Shown in pieces: positions 45,462 through 57,755 of a DNA stretch of 64,000 nucleotides; the first letter of the stretch is position 1; each line of letters opens with the position of its first letter. The position numbers and the translations under genes were made by a program. The notes beneath the pieces were generated by a model that worked only from the letters and a program-made list of their open reading frames with translations, was not told the origin of the DNA and made no database searches. The stretch is from the NCBI GenBank assembly GCA_037043455.1, contig JAWPHD010006757.1, positions 62,001 to 126,000 of the forward strand, in the 5' to 3' direction. The stretch is from Cyrtodaria siliqua (Eukaryota; Mollusca; Bivalvia; Adapedonta; Hiatellidae).

Positions 45462-46419
45462 TATATTTACTTAATACTATGTAACGTAAAACTGTATAAG
45501 GGAGACTAATTTAAAAGACCAAACACTCATGCCAATATAAAAGATTGACACATAATGATTATCTAGTATAAAACAAATGTAAGCATAGCACAGTAAGATA
45601 CTTATACAAACTATAAAACACATATAAAAGCACAAACTATAACAGCTCAAATAGCACAAACTATGCAAGAACATACAATTAGCATAAGCAATAGAACGCA
45701 CATAAATTGTACAATTTTAGAGGCACCATATAGTCAGGCAGGTGTCGATCTTGAACGTGGCGATGTACTATAGGAAGTTAAGAACTGTTTAATATATTTT
45801 TGTAAAATTCTGAAATTAGCAATTGGAGCAAAGGATCTGAGAGTTGAACAGCATACATGTCATTAAAATGGAATTGATTTTCAACATCTAACTAGAATAA
45901 AGAACACATTATTTATTGTTGAAGAGAACTTTCTAATATAATTATACATTCTTCCATAGCTTATTCGCAATGTATTCTTAAATATGGTAGATTTGTGTAA
46001 ATGTTGGTATATTTGGGTAAAGGAAAGGGATTTGGGTAGTTTGTGGTACCGAGAAGTTCGGAAAAGTTTTGTTGGAAAACCACTTTAATACTGACTTTAA
46101 TAGATAACCATTTTTTATCAAAATACACTTAATTATTATAAGAATAGAAACACATACGACACTTTTACATACATGCATCTTTATCAAATTATTTTATCTT
46201 AATTCAGAACTTTTGCAAAAGGTTATTTAAAATACAAGTCTCTGTCTGTTCAATTTGTTTGTAATTCGGATAAATACTAATCCGGATATTATACAGGGAG
46301 TACTTTTGCCATTATCAAACCTCGCTCTCGTTTTTCACAGCATTTCTAGGTCGTGGGGTCGCGACATTGATACTGTTTAGGGAGTGCACAGTGCAAATTT
46401 GCTTATACACATTTAGGAC
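45462..46419. other. No gene seen
   Basis: AT-rich; minus ORFs at 45477 and 45978 are hydrophobic/low-complexity and unsupported. Confidence 0.4.
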
Positions 46420-46427
46420 GCATTTTG

Positions 46428-46796
46428 TAATGATGGGCAATCGGCTGAAATTTACAATCGATCGTCGGTTACAATCGGTTGGATGTAACCGATTAACCAT
46501 CATAATCGGTCAGTCAATATGAAGTTTAACATGTGTATGTTAATCTGATGTATTTTTTCCCGTCTTGTTTCTTACACCATTGTCATTTTATCAGCAAAAT
46601 AATTCTAATTGATATAAATGAGTTCATTTGTATATATATGCTTATTTTCACCAGTGTCGTCTCCTGGATAATCATGTTTATTTATTTTGAATATTAATTA
46701 GTGCATTTTTACATTTAACCAATGACCGATTATAGACTTTCATAATCGATCATCAGAATCGGATGCCTGAGTAACCGATGATCGGCTACATCACTA
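46428..46796. mobile_element. 369-bp hAT-type MITE
   Basis: Ends TAATGATGGGCAATCGG (left) and, inverted, TAGTGATGTAGCCGATCATC (right). It is flanked by the perfect 8-bp direct repeat GCATTTTG (46420-46427, 46797-46804). Eight-base duplications and TA-G/A-TGATG ends fit hAT elements. The subterminal regions repeat ACAATCG / ATCGGTTA motifs. No transposase. Confidence 0.85.
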
Positions 46797-46804
46797 GCAT
46801 TTTG

Positions 46805-47630
46805 CATATATAATGCGGGAAAGCTGCTTGTAGTTACGATATAAATATGAGCTGTCGGACATTTGAATTTCCCGGTGTTAAATAAGGTGTTTATTTGTAA
46901 TTATGATGATATATTGAAACCGTAAGTAGGTAGCCTGTACATTACCTAAGATCCTGTCGATGTTCCTGACGTCACTCAAAGATTATAATTCCTGTGTTTC
47001 GTAAATTGTTTTAAAAGCTTTGTTTATCTGCAGGACAGTGTGTATAATGTGACATCAAATAACATAATTTCGAATTAAATTTAAACAACAAACATTTAAC
47101 CCTGTCATATATGGCCTACTTATCTAATAGTTCAATAGTGGTTCATTTTCATTCCAAGTTCCAAGAAGACACATTTTGTAATAAAAATGGAATAACAAAT
47201 TAACAAGTTAATAACTTTTAAATAAAAATAAAACATTTAACAGGCTTACGCCTTTTTTTTGGACAAATCCGACTGAACGTAATCTGTATTACAAGGTAAA
47301 ATACGGTATATGATCAATCTTATAGTAGGAATAACAATATATTTTACATATGCCGTAACAATAACCAGCAGTAATTGACATTTTGCGATACACATTCGTT
47401 CGTGGAATATACTTTTATGACCATTATTTAAAGGAGAATTTATATACTTATCATATTGTAGTGGTGAATTTAAAACTCAGAATGTACAGTACTGGACTCT
47501 CAAACTACTGATGCTTACTTATACTTGGGTCTTTATTTTTATTACTCATAGACAAGATTAATACAAGACAGTTATATATATAACTCTGGTTAAATATGAT
47601 TAAAATGAAGAGACTCATTTTAAGTGTAAT
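46805..47630. other. No gene seen
   Basis: AT-rich unique DNA with no supported feature. Confidence 0.4.
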
Positions 47631-47635
47631 AAGTA

Positions 47636-47745
47636 AATGAATGAATGAATGCATGGTGTTTTACGGCACATCGACACATAAATAGGTCATATTGTGCGCA
47701 AAAGCCGATGAATCATGAAGGAATGAAGTAGTAATTAAAAGTAAT
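47636..47745 (-). mobile_element. Distant relative of SINE family E (fragment)
   Basis: (AATG)n then GCATGGTGTTTTACGGCACA and AATAGGTCATATTGTGCGC parallels the family E 3' end (GGGGTTTTAAGGCGCACC, AAGGTTATATGGTGCC). Only the 3' portion is detectable. Confidence 0.5.
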
Positions 47746-47869
47746 GTAAACATATAAAGATAAAACTATCTACAAATAAGGGATGATATGGTAGCAATAT
47801 AAACTATGTATATATGTAAATCAACAAAAGTCCGCCAACGGGCTTGTAAACAAGTAAATATATATCATG

Positions 47870-48220
47870 TATATAGAAAAATATTATACCGATTTATAAA
47901 GTCTGATTTCTTTAAGGAAATCTAAAACAAGACTAAAATCTATAATATCAAATAACTCTTTCAAGGTATTAACTGTGTAGTATCTTTGTCGCATAGGATC
48001 AAAGCCTACACATTCCAACAGATATGTTTGACCGTTAACGGTGCAAAACAGGGTATACATTCTGGCAACTGCTCACCTTGTAATAAATATGAATGAGTAC
48101 AGCGTGTATGCCCTATCCTGACCCTGGCTAGGACAACTTCCTCTCGACGAATGGGTCTAAAGTTAATCACTTTAAATAAATTACGAAATACAAGGATTAT
48201 GACCTTTGAGTCATGCACAT
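47870..48220 (-). pseudogene. LINE ORF2 C-terminus, frameshifted
   Basis: Minus strand: RREEVVLARVRIGHTRCTHS, YLLQGEQLPECIPC, LTVKHI, then after a one-base shift LLECVGFDPMRQRYYTVNTL and LKEIRLYKS, stop. This is the post-RNase-H tail found in Jockey/CR1-like LINEs, with Cys residues of a C-x2-C...C pattern. The frame appears to continue 5' at 48684 once the inserted 456-bp element is skipped (HVHDSKV join). Confidence 0.75.
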
Positions 48221-48676
48221 CAGGGAGTAAGTATACAGGGAGGAGAAACTGATCGTTTTGCCGTGTTATTCATGGTCATGAAGGTAATTTCATGGTGGTG
48301 ATTATAAGATAAAGCTTAAAAAGAGGTGATGAAAATGTGCCTTTTGAGATATCAGCTGAAATTTTCAATTTTTCAAATTAAAAATGGTGTGGAGCTATTG
48401 CAAACGAGATACAAAGTATGGGTTATATTAGGCATTAATAATAACAAAAAGTAATTTCGTGATGTTGATTATAACAGAAAGCCATAAAAAGGAGGCTGTA
48501 AAAACTGCCTGATTTGAGATGTTGGCTGAAATTTTAACTTTTCAAATGTAACGCGCTTACATTCGATTTACCTGTATCGATAAAATAGTAAATGGCGACG
48601 TTCTAGTGCGACAACATACATCAATAAACTAGAGCGTTTATGAACCCGTTTCTCCTTCCTGTATACTTACTCCCTG
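48221..48676. mobile_element. 456-bp MITE inserted in the LINE
   Basis: Near-perfect 29-bp terminal inverted repeats (CAGGGAGTAAGTATACAGGG left; CCTGTATACTTACTCCCTG right) flanked by TGCACAT at 48214-48220 and 48677-48683. An internal phrase (GAGATRTTGGCTGAAATTTT-like) is repeated near 48345 and 48520. No coding capacity. Confidence 0.85.
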
Positions 48677-48683
48677 TGCACAT

Positions 48684-48950
48684 GTATCGGTTTCAAGGTA
48701 TTATTATAATGGCAATAAAAAAAGCCATTTAACCCAGAAAAGGTCAATAGTCTATAAAATGTAAACTGCCGCACTGCCGCACATCCAAGACCTAGGCTTA
48801 ATAAACGCATCTTCATCCAATGTTATCATCTCAGTGAGAAGTATTGCCACATGACTTTTACCAGAGAACTCTCTGAATCTGCCTATATCTTTTGCTGTCA
48901 TTGATCTACACTTATACTATTGTTTTTTCTGCATCTTTTGACCTATTGCT
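48684..48950. other. No gene seen
   Basis: Sequence between the MITE and the 3' end of the DNPH1-like gene; the first bases may be LINE. Confidence 0.35.
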
Positions 48951-48956
48951 TTTACA

Positions 48957-48962
48957 TTTATT
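48957..48962 (-). terminator. DNPH1: Candidate poly(A) signal of the DNPH1-like gene
   Basis: AATAAA on the minus strand, 61 nt after the stop codon at 49023. It would give a short 3' UTR. No strong GT-rich element is visible beyond it, so tentative. Confidence 0.4.
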
Positions 48963-49022
48963 AAGGACTATATGACGACCCTTAACTCTTTCTGGAGTAA
49001 TTTTCCTGTTCCTGTTCCATGT

Positions 49023-49128
49023 TCAGTTGAAGAACTCCTTGAATATTTCACTAACCTCCTCCTCTTTTTGGTATTTTTTTACAATAAACGTGTCCCCATT
49101 ATCTGCCCCGCTATCATCGCCGACAATC
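49023..49128 (-). CDS. DNPH1: DNPH1-like, terminal exon (one base apparently missing)
   Basis: After a TTTACAG acceptor (ending 49129) the exon opens in phase 1: GA completes the codon begun by the C at the end of the exon at 58562. It reads LSAMI, the conserved SAMI/Ser segment of DNPH1. Next should come a Gly-Ala-Asp-rich turn; GADNGDTFIVKKYQKEEEV and SEIFKEFFN then a TGA (49025-49023) do follow, but in the next frame. One base appears to be missing between ATGATA and GCGGGGC (about 49111). Length is 106 nt, where 107 would keep frame. As written, translation would end early at a TAA near 49080. Either a sequence error, an allele or a pseudogene. The 100-codon plus-strand ORF here is its shadow. 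Confidence 0.8.
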
Positions 49129-49361
49129 CTGTAAACGTTGGAGATGTAACTGTCAGTAACAATGTATACATGGATGAATTTGCAAGTCTAATAAGTGCAT
49201 GGGGACATCGGTTGATTAAATGCAAATTTGACAAATACATGTTACAATGTCTGTTCTCCCTCCATAATGTTTGAAATTAAACATATTCTGGCTTTAATCA
49301 CGTTATTCCTAGGAAATTAACTATAAAATTAGGTTTATACCAAGCATAATAACCTTTTGAG
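49129..49361 (-). other. Intron of DNPH1-like gene, non-satellite part
   Basis: AT-rich sequence between the acceptor and the satellite. Confidence 0.5.
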
Positions 49362-52300
49362 TATAAACTAATTGATTTATCTGATCATGCTGACTTAAAC
49401 AACAAACCAAACTAACTGATATATTTGATCATGCTGACATAACAAACCAAACTAAGTGATATATCTGATCAAGTTGACTTCAACAACAAACCAAACTAAT
49501 TGATATATCTGACCATGCTGACTTAAACAACAAACCAAACTAACTGATATATCTGATCATGCTGACTTAAACAACAAACCAAACTAACTGATATATCTGA
49601 CCATGCTGACATAACAAACCAAACTAATTGATATATCTGATCATGCTGACATAACAAACCAAACTAATTGATATATCTGATCATGCTGACATAACAAACC
49701 AAACTAATTGATATATCTGATCATGCTGACATAACAAACCAAACTAATTGATATATCTGATCATGCTGACATAACAAACCAAACTAAGTGATATATCTGA
49801 AAAAGTTGACTTCAACAACAAACCAAACTAATTGATATATCTGATCATGCTGACTTAAACAACAAACCAAACTAACTGATATATTTGATCATGCTGACAT
49901 AACAAACCAAACTAAGTGATATATCTGATCAAGTTGACTTCAACAACAAACCAAACTAATTGATATATTTGATCATGCCGACTAAACAACAAACCAAACT
50001 AATTGATATATCTGATTATGCTGACTTAAACAACAAACCAAACTAACTGATATATCTAATCATGCTGACATAACAAACCAAACTAATTGATATATCTGAT
50101 CATGCTGACATAACAAACCAAACTAATTGATATATCTGATCATGCTGACATAACAAACCAAACTAATTGATATATCTGATCATGCTGACATAACAAACCA
50201 AACTAATTGATATATCTGATCATGCTGACATAACAAACCAAACTAATTGATATATCTGATCATGCTGACATAACAAACCAAACTAACTGATATATCTGAT
50301 CATGCTGACTTAAACAACAAACCAAACTAACTGATATATCTAATCATGCTGACTTAAACAACAAACCAAACTAATTGATATATCTGACCATGCTGACTTA
50401 AACAACAAACCAAACTAACTGATATATCTGATCATGCTGACTTAAACAACAAACCAAACTAACTGATATATCTGACCATGCTGACTTAAACAACAAACCA
50501 AACTAACTGATATATCTGACCATGCTGACTTAAACAACAAACCAAACTACTGATATATCTGACCATGCTGACTTAAACAACAAACCAAACTAACTGATAT
50601 ATCTGACCATGCTGACTTAAACAACAAACCAAACTAACTGATATATCTGATCATGCTGACTTAAACAACAAACCAAACTAACTGATATATCTGACCATGC
50701 TGACTTAAACAACAAACCAAACTAACTGATATATCTGATCATGTTGACTTAAACAACAATCCAAACTAACTGATATATCTGACCATGCTGACTTAAACAA
50801 CAAACCAAACTAACTGATATATCTGACCATGCTGACTTGAACAACAATCCAAACTACTGATATATCTGACCATGCTGACTTAAACAGTTTAAACAAACCA
50901 AACTAATTGATATATCTGATCATGCTGACTTAAACAACAAACCAAACTAACTGATATATCTGACCATGCTGACTTAAACAACAATCCAAACTACTGATAT
51001 ATCTGACCATGCTGACTTAAACAACAAACCAAACTAACTGATATATCTGACCATGCTGACTTAAACAACAAACCAAACTAATTGATATATCTGATCATGC
51101 TGACTTAAACAACAAACCAAACTAACTGATATATCTGACCATGCTGACTTAAACAACAAACCAAACTAACTGATATATCTGATCATGCTGACATAACAAA
51201 CCAAACTAATTGATATATCTGATCATGCTGACATAACAAACCAAACTAATTGATATATCTGATCATGCTGACTTAAACAACAAACCAAACTAACTGATAT
51301 ATCTGATCATGTTGACTTAAACAACAATCCAAACTAACTGATATATCTGATCATGTTGACTTAAACAACAAACCAAACTAACTGATATATCTAATCATGC
51401 TGACATAACAAACCAAACTAATTGACATATCTGATCATGCTGACATAACAAACCAAACTAATTGATATATCTGATCATGCTGACTTAAACAACAAACCAA
51501 ACTAACTGATATATCTGACCATGCTGACTTAAACAACAAACCAAACTAACTGATATATCTGATCATGCTGACATAACAAACCAAACTAATTGATATATCT
51601 GATCATGCTGACATAACAAACCAAATTAATTGATATATCTGATCATGCTGACTTAAACAACAAACCAAACTACTGATATATCTGATCATGCTGACATAAC
51701 AAACCAAACTAATTGATATATCTGATCATGCTGACATAACAAACCAAACTAATTGATATATCTGATCATGCTGACATAACAAACCAAACTAACTGATATA
51801 TCTGATCATGCTGACTTAAACAACAAACCAAACTACTGATATATCTGATCATGTTGACTTAAACAACAAACCAAACTAACTGATATATCTGATCATGCTG
51901 ACATAACAAACCAAACTAATTGATATATCTGATCATGCTGACATAACAAACCAAACTAACTGATATATCTGATCATGCTGACTTAAACAACAAACCAAAC
52001 TACTGATATATCTGATCATGTTGACTTAAACAACAAACCAAACTAATTGATATATCTGATCATGCTGACTTAAACAACAATCCAAACTACTGATATATCT
52101 GATCATGTTGACTTAAACAACAAACCAAACTAATTGATATATCTGATCATGCTGACTTAAACAACAAACCAAACTACTGATATATCTGATCATGTTGACT
52201 TAAACAACAAACCAAACTAATTGATATATCTGACCATGCTGACTTAAACAACAAACCAAACTAATTGATATATCTGATCATGCTGACTTAAACAACAAAC

Positions 52301-53668
52301 CAAACTAATTGATATATCTGATCATGCTGACTTAAACAACAATCCAAACAAACTGATATATCTGATCATGCTGACATAACAAACCAAACTAATTGATATA
52401 TCTGATCATGCTGACTTAAACAACAAACCAAACTACTGATATATCTGATCATGTTGACTTAAACAACAAACCAAACTAATTGATATATCTGACCATGCTG
52501 ACTTAAACAACAAACCAAACTAATTGATATATCTGATCATGTTGACTTAAACAACAAACCAAACTAACTGATATATCTGACCATGCTGACTTAAACAACA
52601 AACCAAACTAACTGATATATCTGATCATGCTGACATAACAAACCAAACTAATTGATATATCTGATCATGCTGACATAACAAACCAAACTAATTGATATAT
52701 CTGATCATGCTGACTTAAACAACAAACCAAACTAACTGATATATCTGATCATGTTGACTTAAACAACAATCCAAACTAACTGATATATCTGATCATGTTG
52801 ACTTAAACAACAAACCAAACTAACTGATATATCTAATCATGCTGACATAACAAACCAAACTAATTGATATATCTGATCATGCTGACTTAAACAACAAACC
52901 AAACTAACTGATATATCTGATCATGTTGACTTAAACAACAAACCAAACTAACTGATATATCTAATCATGCTGACTTAACAAACCAAACTAATTGATATAT
53001 CTGATCATGCTGACATAACAAACCAAACTAATTGATATATCTGATCATGCTGACTTAAACAACAAACCAAACTAATTGATATATCTGATCATGTTGACTT
53101 AAACAACAAACCAAACTAACTGATATATCTGATCATGCTCACTTAAACAACAAACCAAACTAACTGATATATCTGATCATGCTGACATAACAAACCAAAC
53201 TAATTGATATATCTGATCATGCTGACTTAAACAACAAACCAAACTAACTGATATATCTGATCATGTTGACTTAAACAAAAAACCAAACTAACTCATATAT
53301 CTGATCATGCTCACTTAAACAACAAACCAAACTAACTGATATATCTGATCATGCTGACTTATATAAAACAACAAACCAAACAAACTGATATATCTGATCA
53401 TGTTGACTTAAACAACAAACCAAACTAATTGATATATCTGATCATGCTGACTTATATAAAACAACAAACCAAACAAACTGATATATCTGATCATGTTGAC
53501 TTAAACAACAAACCAAACTAATTGATATATCTGATCATGGTGACTTAAACAACAAACCAAACTAATTGGTATATCTGATCATGGTGACTTAAACAACAAA
53601 CCAAACTAATTGATATATCTGATCATGCTGACTTAAACAACAAACCAAACTGATTGATATATATAGTT
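49362..53668. repeat. 44/40-bp satellite, left block
   Basis: Tandem units of 44 bp (ACTTAAACAACAAACCAAAC + CTGATATATCTGATCATGCTG) and 40 bp (ACATAACAAACCAAACTAATT...). The two forms occur in runs; a few units carry ACTTATATAAAACAAC or GATCATGGTG variants near the right end. It lies inside the intron 49129-58561 of the minus-strand DNPH1-like gene. Confidence 0.97.
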
Positions 53669-54967
53669 TATTTTCAAATTTCCAATAGGCTAACCGCCCA
53701 TGAGGATATACATACACATATACATATATGGCTGACAGTCAAACTCAGTCTTCAAATTAAACAGCAAATAATTATAATATACATGTATAATGAACTTCTT
53801 CATTGTTAGGAGAAGGTTTTTCAACTAAGGACAATTATATATTTGCATGTCCGCATAACATACTACCTGTTGATACTTATTCATGTATATTCTTACATGA
53901 CATACATGATTGCATATAATTCAAACAGCTTTTAATTGTATGAACACGTAAATAATTTTAAGTAGATGCTTAGCAACCAGGTATACATATGCAAGTAAAC
54001 ATACATATTATTAGCAACGCTACACCAATTTGTGATACATTCTACAACATATAGTTCAATTATTGGCAAACATAGTTTCGTTCCTTTTAGTAAAGGCTTT
54101 ATTTATGAAAATGGCGGCGTTTCTTACTTCTTTTGTACAAGTTGAATTAATTAACAAAACCATTTTATGCATATTCGGTCTATTCCAATAGTATTTTTTA
54201 ATAAATTGTTTTCTTAGATCGGAGTATAACGGGCATTCTAACATGAAATGAAACTCATCTTCTAAAATATTACAAACATAACATTGTCTCTCATTTATCG
54301 GTGTTCTGTTTGGTTTATTCCATCGTCCTGCTTCTATTTGTAATCTATGAGATGAGACTCTTAATTTAGTCAAAGCAGTTCTAAACTTTGTTATGTTACA
54401 TAATGTGAGGTATGGCTGAAATCTAAAACTACATATATTATTATAAAATAAAGCTCTACTTGAATAAGTTAATCTACTATTCCAATTTTGTACAAAGTTG
54501 TCATTTAATCTTTGTTTAAATATGCATAAAAACAGTTTTACGTTACCAACACTTTGCGTTAACCATATATCATTAAACCCCATTCGATATAACATTTCTC
54601 TTACCGAGGAAGCCCAATTCTTTATATTTGGTTTCACATGTATATCATATAACATCAGATCATATAATTTCTTAACATATTTGTTTTCATTTTTATTTAA
54701 TATTTTTAACCAATACTTTATGATATTATAATGTCGCATAATAACCAGAGGTTTTCTACCCAATTCGCCGTATACAAAATCGTTTTGTGTTGTCTTTTTC
54801 ACTCCCAAAATTCGTTTACAAAATTGTAAATGAACCCTTTCAATGTCATTCGCCTGATTGAAGCCCCATACTTCTGACCCATAATTCAGAATAGGAGTAA
54901 TTAATTTATCAAATAAATCTATTCTATGTGCAATTGGTAACTCCGTAAATTTATAAAGACATTTAAA
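53669..54967 (-). mobile_element. 5'-truncated LINE inserted in the satellite
   Basis: Satellite stops at about 53668 and resumes at 54968. The 3' side on the minus strand shows CATGGGCGGTTAGCCTATTG, then AATAAACTATATATA next to the satellite, a LINE-like 3' end. No satellite duplication can be read with certainty because the flanks are repetitive. Confidence 0.8.
54056..54967 (-). CDS. LINE ORF2 protein, C-terminal part
   Basis: About 300 open codons ending in a stop at 54056. The N-terminal edge carries LFDKLITPILNYGSEVWGF, the conserved block at the end of the reverse transcriptase/thumb of LINE ORF2. Then come VHLQFCKRILGVKK and YGELGRKPL, a basic helical stretch, and a C-x2-C-x7-H-x4-C knuckle (CYVCNILEDEFHFMLEC) near the C-terminus, typical of non-LTR ORF2 tails. 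The catalytic reverse transcriptase and endonuclease are missing through 5' truncation at the satellite junction (54967). The remaining frame is intact, implying a young insertion. The clade (CR1/L2-like or related) cannot be settled from this part. Confidence 0.85.
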   Translation of the reverse strand, partial: FKCLYKFTELPIAHRIDLFDKLITPILNYGSEVWGFNQANDIERVHLQFCKRILGVKKTTQNDFVYGELGRKPLVIMRHYNIIKYWLKILNKNENKYVKKLYDLMLYDIHVKPNIKNWASSVREMLYRMGFNDIWLTQSVGNVKLFLCIFKQRLNDNFVQNWNSRLTYSSRALFYNNICSFRFQPYLTLCNITKFRTALTKLRVSSHRLQIEAGRWNKPNRTPINERQCYVCNILEDEFHFMLECPLYSDLRKQFIKKYYWNRPNMHKMVLLINSTCTKEVRNAAIFINKAFTKRNETMFANN

Positions 54968-56925
54968 TATGCTGACTTAAACAACAAACCAAACTAATTG
55001 ATATATCTGATCATGCTCACTTAAACAACAAACCAAACTAACTGATATATCTGATCATGCTGACATAACAAACCAAACTAACTGATCATGTTGACTTAAA
55101 CAACAAACCAAACTAACTGATATATCTGATCATGCTGACTTAAACAACAAACCAAACTAACTGATATATCTGATCATGCTGACTTAAACAACAAACCAAA
55201 CTAACTGATATATCTGATCATGCTGACTTAAACAACAAACCAAACTAACTGATATATCTGATCATGCTGACTTAAACAACAAACCAAACTAACTGATATA
55301 TCTGATCATGCTGACATAACAAACCAAACTAACTGATCATGTTGACTTAAACAACAAACCAAACTAACTGATATATCTGATCATGCTGACTTAAACAACA
55401 AACCAAACTAACTGATATATCTGATCATGCTGACTTAAACAACAAACCAAACTAACTGATATATCTGATCATGCTGACATAACAAACCAAACTAACTGAT
55501 CATGTTGACTTAAACAACAAACCAAACTAACTGATATATCTGATCATGCTGACTTAAACAACAAACCAAACTAACTGATATATCTGATCATGCTGACATA
55601 ACAAACCAAACTAACTGATCATGTTGACTTAAACAACAAACCAAACTAACTGATATATCTGATCATGCTGACTTAAACAACAAACCAAACTAACTGATAT
55701 ATCTGATCATGCTGACTTAAACAACAAACCAAACTAATTGATATATCTGATCATGCTGACATAACAAACCAAACTAACTGATATATCTGATCATGCTGAC
55801 ATAACAAACCAAACTAACTGATCATGTTGACTTAAACAACAAACCAAACTAACTGATATATCTGATCATGCTGACTTAAACAACAAACCAAACTAACTGA
55901 TATATCTGATCATGCTGACTTAAACAACAAACCAAACTAATTGATATATCTGATCATGCTGACATAACAAACCAAACTAACTGATATATCTGATCATGCT
56001 GACATAACAAACCAAACTAACTGATCATGCTGACTTAAACAACAAACCAAACTAACTGATATATCTGATCATGCTGACTTAAACAACAAACCAAACTAAC
56101 TGATATATCTGATCATGCTGACATAACAAACCAAACTAACTGATCATGTTGACTTAAACAACAAACCAAACTAACTGATATATCTGATCATGCTGACTTA
56201 AACAACAAACCAAACTAACTGATATATCTGATCATGCTGACATAACAAACCAAACTAACTGATCATGTTGACTTAAACAACAAACCAAACTAACTGATAT
56301 ATCTGATCATGCTGACTTAAACAACAAACCAAACTAACTGATATATCTGATCATGTTGACTTAAACAACAAACCAAACTAACTGATATATCTGATCATGC
56401 TCACTTAAACAACAAACCAAACTAACTGATATATCTGATCATGCTCACTTAAACAACAAACCAAACTAACTGATATATCTGATCATGCTCACTTAAACAA
56501 CAATCCAAACTAACTGATATATCTGATCATGCTCACTTAAACAACAAACCAAACTAACTGATATATCTGATCATGTTGACTTAAACAACAAACCAAACTA
56601 ACTGATATATCTGATCATGCTCACTTAAACAACAATCCAAACTAACTGATATATCTGATCATGCTCACTTAAACAACAAACCAAACTATCTGATATATCT
56701 GATCATGCTGACATAACAAACCAAACTAACTGATCATGTTGACTTAAACAACAAACCAAACTAACTGATATATCTGATCATGCTGACTTAAACAACAAAC
56801 CAAACTAACTGATATATCTGATCATGTTGACTTAAACAACAACCAAACTAATTGATATATCTGATCATGCTGACTTAAACAACAACCAAACTAATTGATA
56901 TATCTGATCATGGTGACTTAAACAA
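54968..56925. repeat. 44/40/31-bp satellite, right block
   Basis: Same family as 49362-53668 but with an additional 31-bp form in which AACTGATCATGTTG joins directly, lacking ATATATCTG (for example near 55078, 55330, 55494, 55614, 55813, 56146, 56262). The 31-44-44 order repeats as a higher-order unit. I did not find this form left of the LINE. Confidence 0.95.
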
Positions 56926-57755
56926 TCATCAACAAATGTACACCGAAACCTGAGTTTATCAACATTTGTTCTCTTTTTTATGCACTCGCAAACTTTGGCC
57001 AGTGCATAAAATTTGCACTCACCAAATTGGAAATCTACTGGCCATCACTATGAAATCCTTACGTTATTTTTCCAGAGCTATTTTTTGCAAAGTAAGGCTT
57101 TTTTTCCCGGCCATTTCCGGCCATGAAAGCAGCCAATAAAAATTTGCTAGACTGTATCACTGGTTAACATTATTTTGAACGTAAAACGATAAAATGCCAG
57201 CCTGTCTTGTTATCGCTAAAAATAGAAGCTCATTAGAACAAAATATGACCTTGGAGACAGTCATAACAATGCATGCGGAGCTGATGTTGTCGAACAACTT
57301 CTAAAACGAACAACTTCTAAAACAGACCAGAGAAGCATTTGTTTCACCTGTTAATTATTATTTTATCCTTAAAAACCCATAAAATCATACATTTAAGTGA
57401 CTTTCTTAACTTGAAAGCAACTCGCAACATTTTGTTAACTTTTGCAATTTTAACTCGTATTTGCAAATCCAAAACTCACAAAATGCTAGCTGAGAGTGCT
57501 AAATTCAAGCACTGAATGAATTTTAGTTAAATAACGGCAACATTTCGTACAAACCCATTCATCAAAAATATCCAGGTGTTCAGGTCATATAATAATGTAT
57601 ATGTGTCAGTTAAAAGTATATGTTTATTCATGGAGTTTGGATTCTCAAAATATGATGCTACATATTCCTCATTATCAGTAGGTTTAGGTATAGTATACAT
57701 CTGTTGTAAAATATACCTGTTGATGGCGAGATAGAGAATTTAAACAGATGTGGAA
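56926..57755 (-). other. Intron sequence, no exon found
   Basis: Unique sequence with a small inverted repeat around GGCCAGTGCATAAAATTTGC near 56996 and a direct repeat CGAACAACTTCTAAAA (57293, 57308). I searched the minus strand for DNPH1-like coding text and found none. Confidence 0.5.

Noticed and set aside
48972..49274. 100-codon plus-strand ORF as a gene
   Set aside because: It is the antisense of the DNPH1-like last exon, which has an acceptor, phase and conserved protein motifs on the minus strand.
54498..54731. 77-codon plus-strand ORF
   Set aside because: Shadow of the LINE ORF2 frame on the minus strand.
49362..56925. CRISPR-like array
   Set aside because: Units are directly tandem with no unique spacers, in a eukaryotic intron; it is a satellite.
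57660..57745. Possible DNPH1 C-terminal exon after TTTTACAACAG
   Set aside because: The phase-1 frame stops after a few codons and lacks the SAMI motif; the matching exon was found at 49128-49023.
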